DNA from: Anaerocolumna sp. MB42-C2
GTDB taxonomy: Bacteria > Bacillota > Clostridia > Lachnospirales > Lachnospiraceae
Assembly: GCF_030913705.1 (NCBI RefSeq)
Contig: NZ_CP133190.1
Location: 4,675,501 to 4,739,500, forward strand
Reading direction: 5' to 3'
Length of the DNA stretch: 64,000 nt
Positions 54,256 to 64,000 of the stretch are shown here, one piece after another. The notes beneath the pieces were generated by a model. The model was not told where the DNA came from and did not search any database. It saw nothing but the letters and a program-made list of their open reading frames with translations. The position numbers and the translations under genes were made by a program. The stretch's first letter is position 1; each line of letters opens with the position of its first letter.

Positions 54256-55992
54256 ATGAAAAAAATTTCAAAGATTTTAGGATTATCCCTGTCAATTGTT
54301 ATGGTGTTTTCATTGGTCGGATGTGCTTCAACCCAAAAAAATGATCCTGTTACCTCTACAGGTACAACAGGTACATCAGAAGATTCCTCTGCTGTCAGCA
54401 TAGGATCACCTAATTCGGTTCCGGATTTTAAGGATATTGTATTTCCTGATACAATGCCTAAAAATCCAACTCTTGCAGAAGCTGGATATTATGATTATGA
54501 TGACATGAGTGTGCATTATGATTTAGAGTTTTATACCTATAATTACGGTACAGAACCACCGAAAGATGACCCGATTAAAGCATGGTTAGAAAAGACTTAT
54601 AATGTTACATTAAAATTTACCACTTCTTCGGGTTCGGATATGGAAACAATACTTTCAACAAGATTTTCCTCAGATGATGTCCCGGATTTAACCATATTAC
54701 CCAACTCAAATTATGGATTTTCGTTAGGTTCTCAGGGATTATTAACAGATGCTTCTGAAATCTATCCATATCTACCGCAAACCTGTAAGTTTGTTACGAA
54801 CACGATTCTCAAATGGAGTACCATGGAGGATGGAACGATTCCATTCATATCAAAGTATGCAATTCAGGATGGGGACATATGGGGGCTTTCTATTCGTCAA
54901 GACTGGCTTACTGCATTAGGAATGAATATGCCGGCAACAATGGAGGACATAGCAGAGTATGCGAAAGCAAGTACTTTTAATGATCCGGATGGCAATGGTA
55001 AGGCTGACACCTATTTTATGACAGGTGCCGGTTCAGGGAAAGGTTTTGGTATGCTGGAGGGTCTTAAACCTTTATTTGGTAATCCTTCCGAACATGCAGA
55101 GAATGGTACTTTGGTATCACCAATGCTGGATGGCAGTACAAAAGGCTACATAGAATTCTTAAACAAATTATATCAAATGAATGTATTAGCACCCGACTGG
55201 TTTACAATTGATTGGGAAACAGCGAAATCCTTTACACTAAAAGATAAAATCGGAATGGTAAATTATCCGTCAGGCGCTCTTTATCAGGAGTATGTAAATG
55301 CTAACAACAATGATTATTCCTTAGCTCAGAATTGGAGCTACCTGGATCAGCTTCCTGAGGGTACGAAAGGAACCGCCGGCGGTAATGCAGGTGAATGTTT
55401 TGCTATTCCTAAAAGTGCTGTGAAAGATGATGCAGGAAAGCTAAAAAGAATCTGTCACATTTTAGATGCTATGGCTTATGGCGGTGAAGCTTACTTTGCA
55501 ACCGTACAAGGTGGTGGCAAGGAGGTTCATGAAGGCTATACTGCCGATGTAAGACAATATAATGATGATGGGTCCAGTTATTGCTATGTGGACAAAACCC
55601 ATCCAGGATTTACCAAATATGGTACCGATAATCTGGCACTGGCACCTTGGCAGATTTTTGGTTATACACTCAAATGGCAGAAAGAGTATTGCGCGGATGA
55701 TGCAGATGCTGATTATAAAGCTTATGTTGATAAGATTAATGAAGGCAATACCAGAATGGCAGGTTATGATCGCTGGCCAAATGATTCTATGTTATCCACC
55801 ATATCAGGAGATATTGCGCCGAATATAAATGAGTATGTACTTGCTCAGGAATATAAGTTCATTACCGGTGAAAGAAACTTAAACGAATGGGATGATTTTG
55901 TTCAGGAATATCTGGACAAGGGCGGCTTGGATGTACTTACTGCGAAAGCAGAAAAGTTGGGCTGCGACTTACCGGCGGAGCTTAAAAAATAA
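54256..55992 (+). CDS. Oligosaccharide ABC transporter substrate-binding lipoprotein (LplA-like)
   Basis: 578 aa. Signal peptide with lipobox SLVGCAS (lipid Cys about 23), a Thr/Gly/Ser tether, then a long LplA-type fold (DPIKAWLEKTYNVTLKF, DVPDLTILPN, GDIWGLSIRQDWLTALGMNMPATMED, DPDGNGKADTYFMTG). The last has the Ca-loop-like DPDGNGKAD seen in this group. AAAAGGAGAG before ATG 54256; ended by a terminator. The ligand is probably a rhamnose-containing oligosaccharide, judged by neighbours. Confidence 0.92.
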   Translation: MKKISKILGLSLSIVMVFSLVGCASTQKNDPVTSTGTTGTSEDSSAVSIGSPNSVPDFKDIVFPDTMPKNPTLAEAGYYDYDDMSVHYDLEFYTYNYGTEPPKDDPIKAWLEKTYNVTLKFTTSSGSDMETILSTRFSSDDVPDLTILPNSNYGFSLGSQGLLTDASEIYPYLPQTCKFVTNTILKWSTMEDGTIPFISKYAIQDGDIWGLSIRQDWLTALGMNMPATMEDIAEYAKASTFNDPDGNGKADTYFMTGAGSGKGFGMLEGLKPLFGNPSEHAENGTLVSPMLDGSTKGYIEFLNKLYQMNVLAPDWFTIDWETAKSFTLKDKIGMVNYPSGALYQEYVNANNNDYSLAQNWSYLDQLPEGTKGTAGGNAGECFAIPKSAVKDDAGKLKRICHILDAMAYGGEAYFATVQGGGKEVHEGYTADVRQYNDDGSSYCYVDKTHPGFTKYGTDNLALAPWQIFGYTLKWQKEYCADDADADYKAYVDKINEGNTRMAGYDRWPNDSMLSTISGDIAPNINEYVLAQEYKFITGERNLNEWDDFVQEYLDKGGLDVLTAKAEKLGCDLPAELKK

Positions 55993-55998
55993 CGGTAG

Positions 55999-56029
55999 AA
56001 CGGGCATCCGGTTTGGCTGCCCGTTTTCT
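55999..56029 (+). terminator. Intrinsic terminator after the binding-protein gene
   Basis: AACGGGCA / TGCCCGTT with an 11-base loop and TTCTC after it. It separates the importer from the enzyme operon, which has TATAAT at 56063-56068 as a likely -10. Confidence 0.8.
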
Positions 56030-56102
56030 CAATAATCGGAAGATAACGGTAAAATTTAGTGATATAATATAGAGATAATATTAATAAAAACAGGAGGTAT
56101 TT

Positions 56103-59100
56103 ATGTCAGTTAATTATCTGAATGAATTTAAAAATCCGTCCTCTATGTTTCGGGGAGCCCCTTTTTGGGCGTGGAACTGCAAATTGGACAAAGATCTGAT
56201 ATTAAAACAGATCGATTATTTTCATGAAATGGGTATGGGCGGTTTTACCATGCACTGCCGCACCGGCTTGGATACACAGTATATGAGCGAAGAATTTATC
56301 GATATTGTAAAAGCTTGTGTCCAAAAGGCGAAGCAGCTGGATATGAAAGCCTATCTTTATGATGAAGACCGTTGGCCCTCCGGATTTGGCGGAGGAGAAG
56401 TGACAAAGGATACGGTATACCGCAGCCGGTACCTCGTATTTTCACCTTTTAGCCAGGAGGAGCTAAAGAATATGGCCGGTGAATTTGTGGACAGCTCGGC
56501 AAGAGGGAATGCTACAGGTAGCGGAACCTTTCTGGCAAGGTATGATGTAATTTTGGAGAAGGGATGTCTGAAAGAATACCGCAAGCTTAATGAGGGTGAG
56601 ACCGGCAATAATATCTGGTATGCCTATATGGAAATCAGTGCCTCCAGTACCTGGAACAATAACCAGGCTTATGTAAATACTCTGGATAAGAAAGCCATAG
56701 AACGGTTTATTGAAACTACCCACGAAAAATACCACAATGCTCTGGGAGAGGAATTTGGCAGTACAATTCCCTCCATATTCACCGATGAACCCCAGTTCGT
56801 ACATAAAACGGCTCTGGACCGGGGAGAGGAAAAGAGAGCAGTAATTATACCCTATACGGATGAATTTGAAGAGAGATATCAAAAAGAGTACGGGGAGAGC
56901 TTCTTTGACTACCTGCCGGAAGTTTTCTGGGAGCTGCCGGAGGAAAAGGTATCCGTAACAAGGTACCGCTATCACGACCTGGTTGCGGAGATATTTGCGG
57001 AAGCTTTTTCGGATACCCTTGGGGAGTGGTGCGATAAGCACAATATTTATCTGACGGGCCATATGATGGAAGAGCCGACGCTGCATTCCCAGACGGCTGC
57101 CCTGGGTGAAGCCATGCGCCATTACCGGGGTTTTCAGATTCCGGGTATTGATATGCTTTGCGACTGGAGAGAGTACACAACGGCGAAGCAGGCCCAGAGT
57201 GCTGCCCATCAGATGGGAGGAAATCAGGTTACCAGCGAACTCTACGGTGTGACAAACTGGGATTTTGATTTCCGCGGACATAAGCTCCAGGGTGACTGGC
57301 AGGCTGCCCTTGGCGTTACCCACAGGGTACATCATTTATCCTGGGTTTCCATGGCAGGAGAAGCCAAGAGAGATTACCCGGCTTCTATCTTCTACCAGTC
57401 GCCCTGGTATAAGAAGTACAACCGGATCGAAACTTATTTCGGAAGAGTGAATACGGCATTGAGAAGCGGCAAGCCCCTGGTACGCATCGGGGTGATCCAC
57501 CCGGTGGAAAGTTACTGGTTGTATTACGGCCCTCATGACCAGACCAGTTATAAAAGAGAGAAACTGGAGAAGCAGTTTAGGCAGGTTACGGAGTGGCTGT
57601 TATTTGGATTGCTGGATTTTGATTTTATATCGGAGTCTTTAATGAATACCCTTAAACAGCAGGAGTCCTGTGACGGATTTTCAGTAGGTGAAATGAGTTA
57701 TGATACGGTAATCATTCCCGGATGTGTTACCTTGCGCTCATCCACCCTCAACCGCTTAAGTGAATTCATAAAATCCGGCGGCAAAGTCATTGTTATGGGA
57801 GAACTGCCTAAGTATACCGATGGGCTGGAAAATGAAAAGCTTGATATACTTTTGGAAAATGCAGTACGGATCCCTTTTGAATACACAAATCTCATGGAAT
57901 TGTTAAAAGAGCAGCGGGAGGTTGATATTTATAATGAACAGGGCCTTCGCAGCAATCATTTATTATATCAGATGAGGGAAGTCGGGGAAAATAAAGTATT
58001 ATTCATCGCAAATGGGAAAGAAGTGAATAATCACGACATTCCGGCCGGCTGCAATTACAGGGTCATTGTAAAAGGAACTTACAGGGTGACAGTTCTGGAT
58101 GCCATGACAGGGGATAGGAAACCATATGCCGTAAGTTACCGGGAGGGTAATACGGAACTGGAATATGAATTATTTCCGGAAGATAGTCTGCTGCTTTATC
58201 TGGAACCGGGGATGGGTAAAGAGGTGTTGCCCGATGAATCGAATCCGCAGTATAAGCTGTCTTGTATCCTCACCGGCAGACACGGGTATCAAAACGAGGA
58301 ACCCAATGTCTTAATGCTGGATCAATGCGAGTATTCTCTGGATGGGGAAGCGTATCAGACTAAGGAGGAAATTCTGCGCATTGATAATATCCTACGGAAG
58401 AAGCTGGGATATCCCCTTAAAAATGCTGCGGTGGCACAGCCCTGGACGCAAGCAGACTTAGAAACAGATACCCATGTGTTAAAGCTGCGTTATACCTTTG
58501 AATCGGAACTGGAAGGTGTTATGGTTAATTTAGCCGTGGAACAGGCGGATGACATAAAAATTAGTTTTAACGGTGAAGCCCTGCAGGTTTTGGTAAACGG
58601 TTATTATGTGGATAACAGTATCCGGCTGGTAGGTTTAGATAAAGTGAGAGCCGGTTTAAATGAACTGATTTTAACAATGCCCTATAACCGGAAAGCCAAT
58701 TTGGAATGGTGCTATATACTGGGAGATTTCGGTGTAAAGCTCTCCGGGAATACGGCTGCACTGGTTGCAAAACCGGAACAGATCGGCTTTAGTGATCTAA
58801 CCGGGCAGGCTTTCCCGTTCTACGGTGGAAACATGAATTATATCTGTGACGTGGAAGTTGAAGACGGTGAATATGAGCTGGAAATAACCAAATTCAGAGC
58901 ACCGCTGCTTTCAGTGAAAGTTGACGGAAAAGAAGCCGGGGATATTATGTTTGCACCTTACCGGCTGAAACTGGGGCATTTATCCGGAAAGCATCAGCTT
59001 CAGATCACTTCCTACGGTAACCGCATCAATACTTTCGGGCCGGTGCATTGCTGTGATGAAAGTATGAAATGGATGGGACCGGATGCCTGGAGGACGGAAA

Positions 59101-59177
59101 GTGTGTCGTACAGTTATGAATATCAGCTGAAAAGAACCGGAATATTAGCGGCGCCGAAATTATTTAAAAAGAGTTAG
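56103..59177 (+). CDS. Large GH106-like glycoside hydrolase (putative alpha-L-rhamnosidase)
   Basis: 1024 aa, cytosolic. TIM-barrel start (PFWAWNCKLDKDLILKQIDYFHEMGMGGFTMH, AYLYDEDRWPSGFGGGEVT), then FTDEPQF with Glu229, LTGHMMEEP, and TSELYGVTNWDF with Glu379 as candidate acid residues; a Rossmann-like middle (about 460-640) and beta domains at the C-terminus (jelly-roll-like, about 790-1020). The pattern recurs in the 857-aa protein at 61326. Kinship to GH106 is by layout and recalled motifs and is not secure; other unassigned TIM-barrel families share it. Ribosome site CAGGAGG. First gene of a three-enzyme operon. Confidence 0.7.
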   Translation: MSVNYLNEFKNPSSMFRGAPFWAWNCKLDKDLILKQIDYFHEMGMGGFTMHCRTGLDTQYMSEEFIDIVKACVQKAKQLDMKAYLYDEDRWPSGFGGGEVTKDTVYRSRYLVFSPFSQEELKNMAGEFVDSSARGNATGSGTFLARYDVILEKGCLKEYRKLNEGETGNNIWYAYMEISASSTWNNNQAYVNTLDKKAIERFIETTHEKYHNALGEEFGSTIPSIFTDEPQFVHKTALDRGEEKRAVIIPYTDEFEERYQKEYGESFFDYLPEVFWELPEEKVSVTRYRYHDLVAEIFAEAFSDTLGEWCDKHNIYLTGHMMEEPTLHSQTAALGEAMRHYRGFQIPGIDMLCDWREYTTAKQAQSAAHQMGGNQVTSELYGVTNWDFDFRGHKLQGDWQAALGVTHRVHHLSWVSMAGEAKRDYPASIFYQSPWYKKYNRIETYFGRVNTALRSGKPLVRIGVIHPVESYWLYYGPHDQTSYKREKLEKQFRQVTEWLLFGLLDFDFISESLMNTLKQQESCDGFSVGEMSYDTVIIPGCVTLRSSTLNRLSEFIKSGGKVIVMGELPKYTDGLENEKLDILLENAVRIPFEYTNLMELLKEQREVDIYNEQGLRSNHLLYQMREVGENKVLFIANGKEVNNHDIPAGCNYRVIVKGTYRVTVLDAMTGDRKPYAVSYREGNTELEYELFPEDSLLLYLEPGMGKEVLPDESNPQYKLSCILTGRHGYQNEEPNVLMLDQCEYSLDGEAYQTKEEILRIDNILRKKLGYPLKNAAVAQPWTQADLETDTHVLKLRYTFESELEGVMVNLAVEQADDIKISFNGEALQVLVNGYYVDNSIRLVGLDKVRAGLNELILTMPYNRKANLEWCYILGDFGVKLSGNTAALVAKPEQIGFSDLTGQAFPFYGGNMNYICDVEVEDGEYELEITKFRAPLLSVKVDGKEAGDIMFAPYRLKLGHLSGKHQLQITSYGNRINTFGPVHCCDESMKWMGPDAWRTESVSYSYEYQLKRTGILAAPKLFKKS

Positions 59178-59217
59178 AAATACACCTGCAATAAATGACA
59201 CTTGGAGGCTACTATAC

Positions 59218-61311
59218 ATGAAGGAAGTTAAGCTGGAGGCAGAATGGATCTGGTGTAAAGCCAATACCAGGAAAGATGATAAAGTCATCTTTCGCAAAGC
59301 ATTTGAATTAGAACAGGATGTAAAAGAAGCTGTTACCTATATATCGGTGGATACCAAATACTGGTTATATGTAAATGGAGAGCAGGTCGTTTTTGAAGGC
59401 GGATTGTTCAGGGAAAGTCTGCCGGGCTGCGGTTATGCCGATAAGATAGACATTGGCCCCTATTTAAAAACCGGAAGAAATGTAATTGCTGTGTTATGCT
59501 GGTATTACGGAAATGAAGGCAGGAATAATACGGACAGCAGGGCAGCAGGTATGATTTTGGAATGCAGGGAGCTGGGGATTTACAGCGGTTCCTCCTTTCG
59601 GTGCCGTAGACATCCGGCTTTTTATGAAACACGTAAACCTCTGCCGGCTTATTTATACGGCGGGTACAATTTAGGCTTTGACGGAAACAAGGATATAACA
59701 GATTTTTATTCGGAAGATTTTAATGATTCCTTTTTTGAAACAGCGGTAACCTATTCCAATAGGCAGTGGGGAAAGCTCTATGAAAGACCGGTTCCCCTTA
59801 TCCGAAAGCAGGAACTGACAACCGGTACCGTTATAACCAGGCAGCAAAATCAGTATATTGCTAGCCTGCCTTATGCAATGACCTACTGTCCTTATATTGA
59901 GGTCAATGCAAAAGGCGGTGAAGTGATAAGTATCTTCTCCGACCGCTATACCGTAAGGGGCGGTCCGGGAGATGAGGAAAACCGTTATAACAGCCACAGA
60001 ATAGAGTACATATGCCATCCGGGGCATAACCGGTTTGAAAGTATATTGTATCTCTTCGGCGAGCAGATGATAATACATAGCCAGTCAGAAATCGATCTTT
60101 CTGTGGCAGGTTACCGGGAAACCGGCTATGACTGTGATATAACCGGGGAATTTGAATGTGACTGCGAAGTGACGAATAAACTGGTGAAAAAGGCTGCCAG
60201 GACATTATATGTCTGCATGAGGGATAATTTCATGGATTGCCCCGACCGGGAAAGGGGGCAGTGGATCGGAGATGTGTCCGTCCAGGTTCCCCAGGCCATT
60301 TTTCTGCTCAGTAATTCTGCCTTGATGTTAATCAGAAAAGCCATATCGGATTTCATTCAACTGAGAAGAGGGGATGTATTAGTAGGAAATGTACCGGGAG
60401 CCAATTATTCGGAACTGCCCGCCCAGAGCCTGAATGCCATCAGTGAGATCGGTTTGATTGCGGAATATTACAAGTATACAGGCGATAACAGCGTACTTGC
60501 ACAAGCCTTTGAACCGGCGGTGAATTATCTGAAACTGTGGGAGCTCGGAGAGAACGGGCTTTTGAGCAGCCGGGACGGTAACTGGAGATGGTTTGACCAC
60601 CTTTATAACAGTGATGAAAAAGTGCTTGAAAATGCCTGGTACTACAGCGCGGTCAGGTTTGCCTTAAAAATGGCGGATATTTTAAAAGATGATCGGTTTA
60701 ACGACTGGCTGGATAAGAGAGAAAAAACCATAAAAATCAGTTTTAACAGACACTTCTGGAAAGGAACCTACTATTCCTCCGGCCTTCTTGTGGATGACAG
60801 GGCCAATGCCATAGCGGTATTATCCGGTTTATGTCCGGCTGAAAACTATCCCTATGTAATGAAAATACTGGTAAGCGTCTTTAATGCAACCATCTATATG
60901 GAAAATTACGTTTTGCGGGCCCTTTGCGAGATGGGCTATCTTAATGACGCTTATAAAAGGATGGTGTCCAGGTATTATAATCTGGCGATGAATGAAAACT
61001 CTACCCTGTGGGAGGATTTTTATATCTTAGGTTCCAAAAATCACGCCTGGAGCGGAGCGCCGGCTACCATAGCTTTTAAATATTTTATGGGCATTGAGAC
61101 AACCGATGGGTTTAAAACCGTCTCTGTAAATCCGGACAGAACCTTATTTAAAAAGATGCACGGCAAGTTTTATGCCGGCAATGGTTTTATTACAATTGAT
61201 GTTAACAATGAGACAGGAGAAGTTCGTATTGATAACCGGTCCGATTCCATTTTATTAAAGAGTGACAGGAAAAAATCCTCTTTCATGGATAACGAAGCAG
61301 GAACAGCGTAA
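59218..61311 (+). CDS. GH78 alpha-L-rhamnosidase
   Basis: 697 aa, no signal peptide. Two N-terminal beta domains (start EAEWIWCKANTRKDDKVIFRKAFELE) and an (alpha/alpha)6 barrel with the textbook block MDCPDRERGQWIGD (Asp340, Asp343, Arg344, Trp349, Asp352). A short C-terminal beta domain follows. GGAGGC lies before ATG 59218, 40 bases after the GH106-like gene and 14 bases before the next, so all three are one operon. Confidence 0.9.
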   Translation: MKEVKLEAEWIWCKANTRKDDKVIFRKAFELEQDVKEAVTYISVDTKYWLYVNGEQVVFEGGLFRESLPGCGYADKIDIGPYLKTGRNVIAVLCWYYGNEGRNNTDSRAAGMILECRELGIYSGSSFRCRRHPAFYETRKPLPAYLYGGYNLGFDGNKDITDFYSEDFNDSFFETAVTYSNRQWGKLYERPVPLIRKQELTTGTVITRQQNQYIASLPYAMTYCPYIEVNAKGGEVISIFSDRYTVRGGPGDEENRYNSHRIEYICHPGHNRFESILYLFGEQMIIHSQSEIDLSVAGYRETGYDCDITGEFECDCEVTNKLVKKAARTLYVCMRDNFMDCPDRERGQWIGDVSVQVPQAIFLLSNSALMLIRKAISDFIQLRRGDVLVGNVPGANYSELPAQSLNAISEIGLIAEYYKYTGDNSVLAQAFEPAVNYLKLWELGENGLLSSRDGNWRWFDHLYNSDEKVLENAWYYSAVRFALKMADILKDDRFNDWLDKREKTIKISFNRHFWKGTYYSSGLLVDDRANAIAVLSGLCPAENYPYVMKILVSVFNATIYMENYVLRALCEMGYLNDAYKRMVSRYYNLAMNENSTLWEDFYILGSKNHAWSGAPATIAFKYFMGIETTDGFKTVSVNPDRTLFKKMHGKFYAGNGFITIDVNNETGEVRIDNRSDSILLKSDRKKSSFMDNEAGTA

Positions 61312-61325
61312 AGGAGGAAGCGGCC

Positions 61326-63899
61326 ATGACACAATCCATAACCGCAGTAAAAGGAGAAAATTATCTGAACCCGTTATTTTGGGTTCACGGTGAGGATAAG
61401 GAGGTAATACAAAAGGAGATCAGCCAGCTGCAGGAAAACGGCATTCAGAGTTTTACCGTAGAACCAAGACCCCATCCGGAATACTTAAGAGAAAGGTGGT
61501 GGCAGGATCTTACCGTCATTTTAGAGGAAGCCGGCAAAAGAAAGATGGGAGTGTGGATCTTTGATGACGGAGATTATCCAAGCGGCTGTGCAGGAGGAGA
61601 GATTGTCAGGAAATATCCACAGTATCGTAAAAAATTCCTAAGAAAAGCCTGTATAGACGCTTTAGGTCCTATGGAAGGAAGTTCTTTTCAGATAAATGGC
61701 TGGCTTGAACCTATGGAGGAATTAATCGCAGTGATTGCGGCAAAAAGAGATCCGGAAACGGACTTTGTTTACAGCGATTCCCTGCTGGTGATTACGGAAT
61801 ATATGAAAGACGGTATTTTATATTGGGATTTACCGGAAGGTAACTGGCGGATTTTTATAGTTATAAAAAGTTATACCTGCGGCGAAAAGCATACACAAAA
61901 TCATATTAATCCTCTGGAAAAAGAAGCGGTGAGAGCGTTTATTGAATATACCTATGAACCGGTTTACCGGCATTTTAAAGAGGAATTCGGCTTTACTATA
62001 AAAGGATTTTTTACGGATGAACCCCGGTTTGGTAATTATCCCTCCTATCATGCAAGGCTTGGAACGGTTGACATGCCGCTGCCTTTTTCAGATTCCCTGC
62101 TTAATACATTACAGGAAGAAGCCGGCTTTGATTATATGAAATACCTGCCGCTGTTATGGATGGACGGTGGTGAAATCACAGCAGAGGTACGCTATCTATA
62201 TATGAATACCGTCAGTCGGCTGTTCGGAGAGTGTTTTACTGGCCAGATCGGACAATGGTGTAGTGACCGTGGAATCCGGTTAATCGGACATGTGGTTGAG
62301 GAAAACGGTGCCCATGCCCGTCTGGGATTCGGTGCCGGCCACTATTTCCGGTCTACAGCCGGTCTGCATAATTCCGGTCTGGATATTGTGTATAACATTT
62401 TACCAGGCTATACCTCAGGGACTTTTAATACCCCCATCTTCCCGGTGGAGGTGGGTTTTAATCATTGGGGACTTGCCAAAATGGCAAGCTCCGCCGCTCA
62501 TATCGACCCGAAGAAAGACGGAGTTACGATGTGCGAAGCTTTTGGAGCTTACGGCTGGCAGGAGGGGCTGAAGCTCATGAAATGGATCACTGATCATCTA
62601 TGTGTCAGAGGTGTCAATCTTATCGTACCTCATGCATTTACGTTGAGAGAGTTTCCGGACATGGACTGTCCGCCCCATTTTTATGCGGGAGGGTCTAATC
62701 CACAGTGGAAGGATTTTCATATCTGGTCCGGTTATGCCAACCGGTTATGTCATTTGATTACAGGCGGGCTGCATAAAGCTACGGCTGCCGTTGTTTACCA
62801 CGCCGAAGCGGAATGGGGCGGCGCTTATGAACCCTTTGAGAAAACGGTCAAAGTTCTGGCCGGAGATCAAATCGACTGTGATATTATTCCCATTGACTGT
62901 CTGTTAGACGAGAGCCTTACCAGTATTTGTGAGAGTGAGTTGGTGGTCCATAAAGAATATTATAAAGCACTGGTAGTTCCCTATGCCCGGTATTTACCTC
63001 CCCAATTTACAAAAAAATTACAGCAGTTTATTGACAAAGGGTTACCGGTAGTGTTTATTAAGGCCTATCCGGAAAGAAGTTATTTTGAGAAAGACTTTAA
63101 GTTACAGGGTGCCGGATTATGCGATTATCATAATCTTGTCAGTTGGTTTACCAATCGGGATTTTTATGACATAACTTTAAAAGAAACCTGTGAGTACCTG
63201 CGCTTTTACCATTACAGCAAAGAAGGAAAAGAGATTTATTTCTTTGTAAATGAAAGTAAATTTGAGACCGTTAATACCTGGGTCCGGTTCCGTGAGACAG
63301 CTTGCCCTGTAATTTATGATCCCATGGGTAATAAAAAATATAAACCTGTTCTTAGTGAAGAGGGAATCAGAATCTATCTTGAACCATATGAGTCGGTGTT
63401 CGTGCTGTTTGGGGAAGAACCGGATAAACAGATGAAAGAAAAAAGCATAAAATCTGATTATGGCTTTGCATTTGAAATACCAGGGCCCTGGAAGATCAGT
63501 GTGTCTACTGCAAAAGAATATCCTGCTTTTAAGCCTGTCAAGGAAACTGTTTTGTGCAATATATCAAAACCGGAGCTGCTGCCTGCATTCTCGGGAATCA
63601 TTCGGTATGAAACCCATTTTGATGCAGTAGAATGCAGTGGACAACCGGTATTTCTGGATCTGGGAAAGGCTTATGAAACGGTAAATGTATGGCTGAACGA
63701 TCGGAAAATTGCCTCCTGTATCTGTCCACCTTATGAGTTTGAGATAGAGGCAGATTTGATTCGGGACGGCTGCAATCAATTGGTTATTGAAGTAACCAAT
63801 ACATTAGCCAAACAGATTTATAACATGTTTGACAAATATATGCCACAAGAACCGTCCGGGCTTTTGGGGCCGGTAAGGCTGAGGTGGAAGAAGCTCTAA
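61326..63899 (+). CDS. GH106-like glycoside hydrolase, second copy of the family
   Basis: 857 aa, cytosolic. Same plan as the protein at 56103: NPLFWVHGEDKEVIQKEISQLQENGIQSFTVEPR, WIFDDGDYPSGCAGGE, FFTDEPRF with Glu232, LIGHVVEENGAHA, and MCEAFGAYGWQEGLKLMKW with Glu404; then a middle Rossmann-like part and a C-terminal jelly-roll-like domain. Shorter at the C-terminus than its relative. AAGGAGGAAG before ATG 61326. The low similarity between the two suggests different linkages or substrates. Confidence 0.7.
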   Translation: MTQSITAVKGENYLNPLFWVHGEDKEVIQKEISQLQENGIQSFTVEPRPHPEYLRERWWQDLTVILEEAGKRKMGVWIFDDGDYPSGCAGGEIVRKYPQYRKKFLRKACIDALGPMEGSSFQINGWLEPMEELIAVIAAKRDPETDFVYSDSLLVITEYMKDGILYWDLPEGNWRIFIVIKSYTCGEKHTQNHINPLEKEAVRAFIEYTYEPVYRHFKEEFGFTIKGFFTDEPRFGNYPSYHARLGTVDMPLPFSDSLLNTLQEEAGFDYMKYLPLLWMDGGEITAEVRYLYMNTVSRLFGECFTGQIGQWCSDRGIRLIGHVVEENGAHARLGFGAGHYFRSTAGLHNSGLDIVYNILPGYTSGTFNTPIFPVEVGFNHWGLAKMASSAAHIDPKKDGVTMCEAFGAYGWQEGLKLMKWITDHLCVRGVNLIVPHAFTLREFPDMDCPPHFYAGGSNPQWKDFHIWSGYANRLCHLITGGLHKATAAVVYHAEAEWGGAYEPFEKTVKVLAGDQIDCDIIPIDCLLDESLTSICESELVVHKEYYKALVVPYARYLPPQFTKKLQQFIDKGLPVVFIKAYPERSYFEKDFKLQGAGLCDYHNLVSWFTNRDFYDITLKETCEYLRFYHYSKEGKEIYFFVNESKFETVNTWVRFRETACPVIYDPMGNKKYKPVLSEEGIRIYLEPYESVFVLFGEEPDKQMKEKSIKSDYGFAFEIPGPWKISVSTAKEYPAFKPVKETVLCNISKPELLPAFSGIIRYETHFDAVECSGQPVFLDLGKAYETVNVWLNDRKIASCICPPYEFEIEADLIRDGCNQLVIEVTNTLAKQIYNMFDKYMPQEPSGLLGPVRLRWKKL

Positions 63900-63939
63900 T
63901 GGCCGAATTTAATAAACTGCTCCTCTCTGCGTTTTTACT

Positions 63940-63965
63940 GCCATGCAGGTAAGCGCCTGTGTGGC
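63940..63965 (+). terminator. Hairpin near the window end
   Basis: GCCATGCAGG-TAAGCG-CCTGTGTGGC pairs fully with two G-T pairs, about 40 bases after the enzyme operon. No T-run. Possible terminator. Confidence 0.4.
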
Positions 63966-64000
63966 AAGACTTACCAAGTTTCTAATGGATAAGAAGTTTT

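Noticed and set aside
56463-57335. 290-codon open frame on the minus strand
   Set aside because: It lies wholly inside the GH106-like gene, lacks a ribosome site and has no recognisable domain; a shadow frame.
1-64000. CRISPR arrays, tRNA or rRNA genes, prophage or conjugative elements
   Set aside because: No regularly spaced repeats, no cloverleaf-like or rRNA sequence recognised by eye, and no integrase, phage or transfer genes among the coding regions.

Overview
The window looks like the chromosome of a low-GC, spore-forming, plant-polysaccharide-degrading Firmicute, most likely a Lachnospiraceae or Clostridium-type anaerobe. The evidence is AT-rich DNA, strong AGGAGG ribosome sites, several CUT1-type ABC importers without their own ATPase, YesM/YesN-type two-component systems, AraC regulators, many glycoside hydrolases without signal peptides, small proteins that may be spore-associated, and a subtilase of the clostridial type. 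I see no rRNA, tRNA, CRISPR array, intact insertion sequence or phage.

Layout: (1) 1-8.8 kb: a GH94 phosphorylase (chitobiose-phosphorylase-like), a two-gene ABC exporter and a phosphohexomutase. The mutase sits behind a second copy of the GH94 promoter plus a 20-codon GH94 remnant. (2) 8.9-10.6 kb: ECF-type sigma factor and membrane protein, probably its anti-sigma. (3) 10.6-17.2 kb: histidine kinase, sugar ABC importer and response regulator, with the kinase and regulator at opposite ends. (4) 17.5-19.3 kb: chemoreceptor. (5) 19.4-27.1 kb: YesMN-like pair, divergent oligosaccharide importer, and a decayed GH43-like gene end. (6) 27.1-28.4 kb: two tandem small paralogues of unknown function and a thioredoxin. 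(7) 28.6-32.4 kb: a compact cytosolic [NiFe] hydrogenase operon with large and small subunits, maturation protease, a cytochrome-b5-like protein and a HypA-like protein lacking the zinc domain. (8) 32.4-34.1 kb: a subtilase with Gly at the expected catalytic Ser. (9) 34.2-37.5 kb: Fur-family regulator (probably Zur) and znuACB behind a clear promoter and palindromic box, then a WYL regulator. (10) 38.7-43.7 kb: sugar-acid operon (IclR, IlvD/Edd dehydratase, DapA-family aldolase, GntP permease) on the minus strand. (11) 43.9-47.1 kb: radical SAM protein, ClC transporter, VOC protein. (12) 47.3-63.9 kb: rhamnoside-utilisation island with two AraC regulators, two GH78 enzymes, two large GH106-like enzymes and an LplBC-type importer with its binding protein.

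How it fits together: the cell imports oligosaccharides through binding-protein importers that presumably share an MsmX-type ATPase encoded elsewhere. It cleaves them inside the cell by phosphorolysis (GH94) or hydrolysis (GH78/GH106), under YesMN, AraC and IclR control.

Points most worth checking: the hydrogenase operon with its cytochrome-b5-like and minimal HypA-like partners, the subtilase active site, the remnants of a GH94 duplication around the exporter, and the direct repeats flanking the AraC-GH78 cassette. All calls come from reading the sequence. Family names rest on recognised motifs, with no database search.
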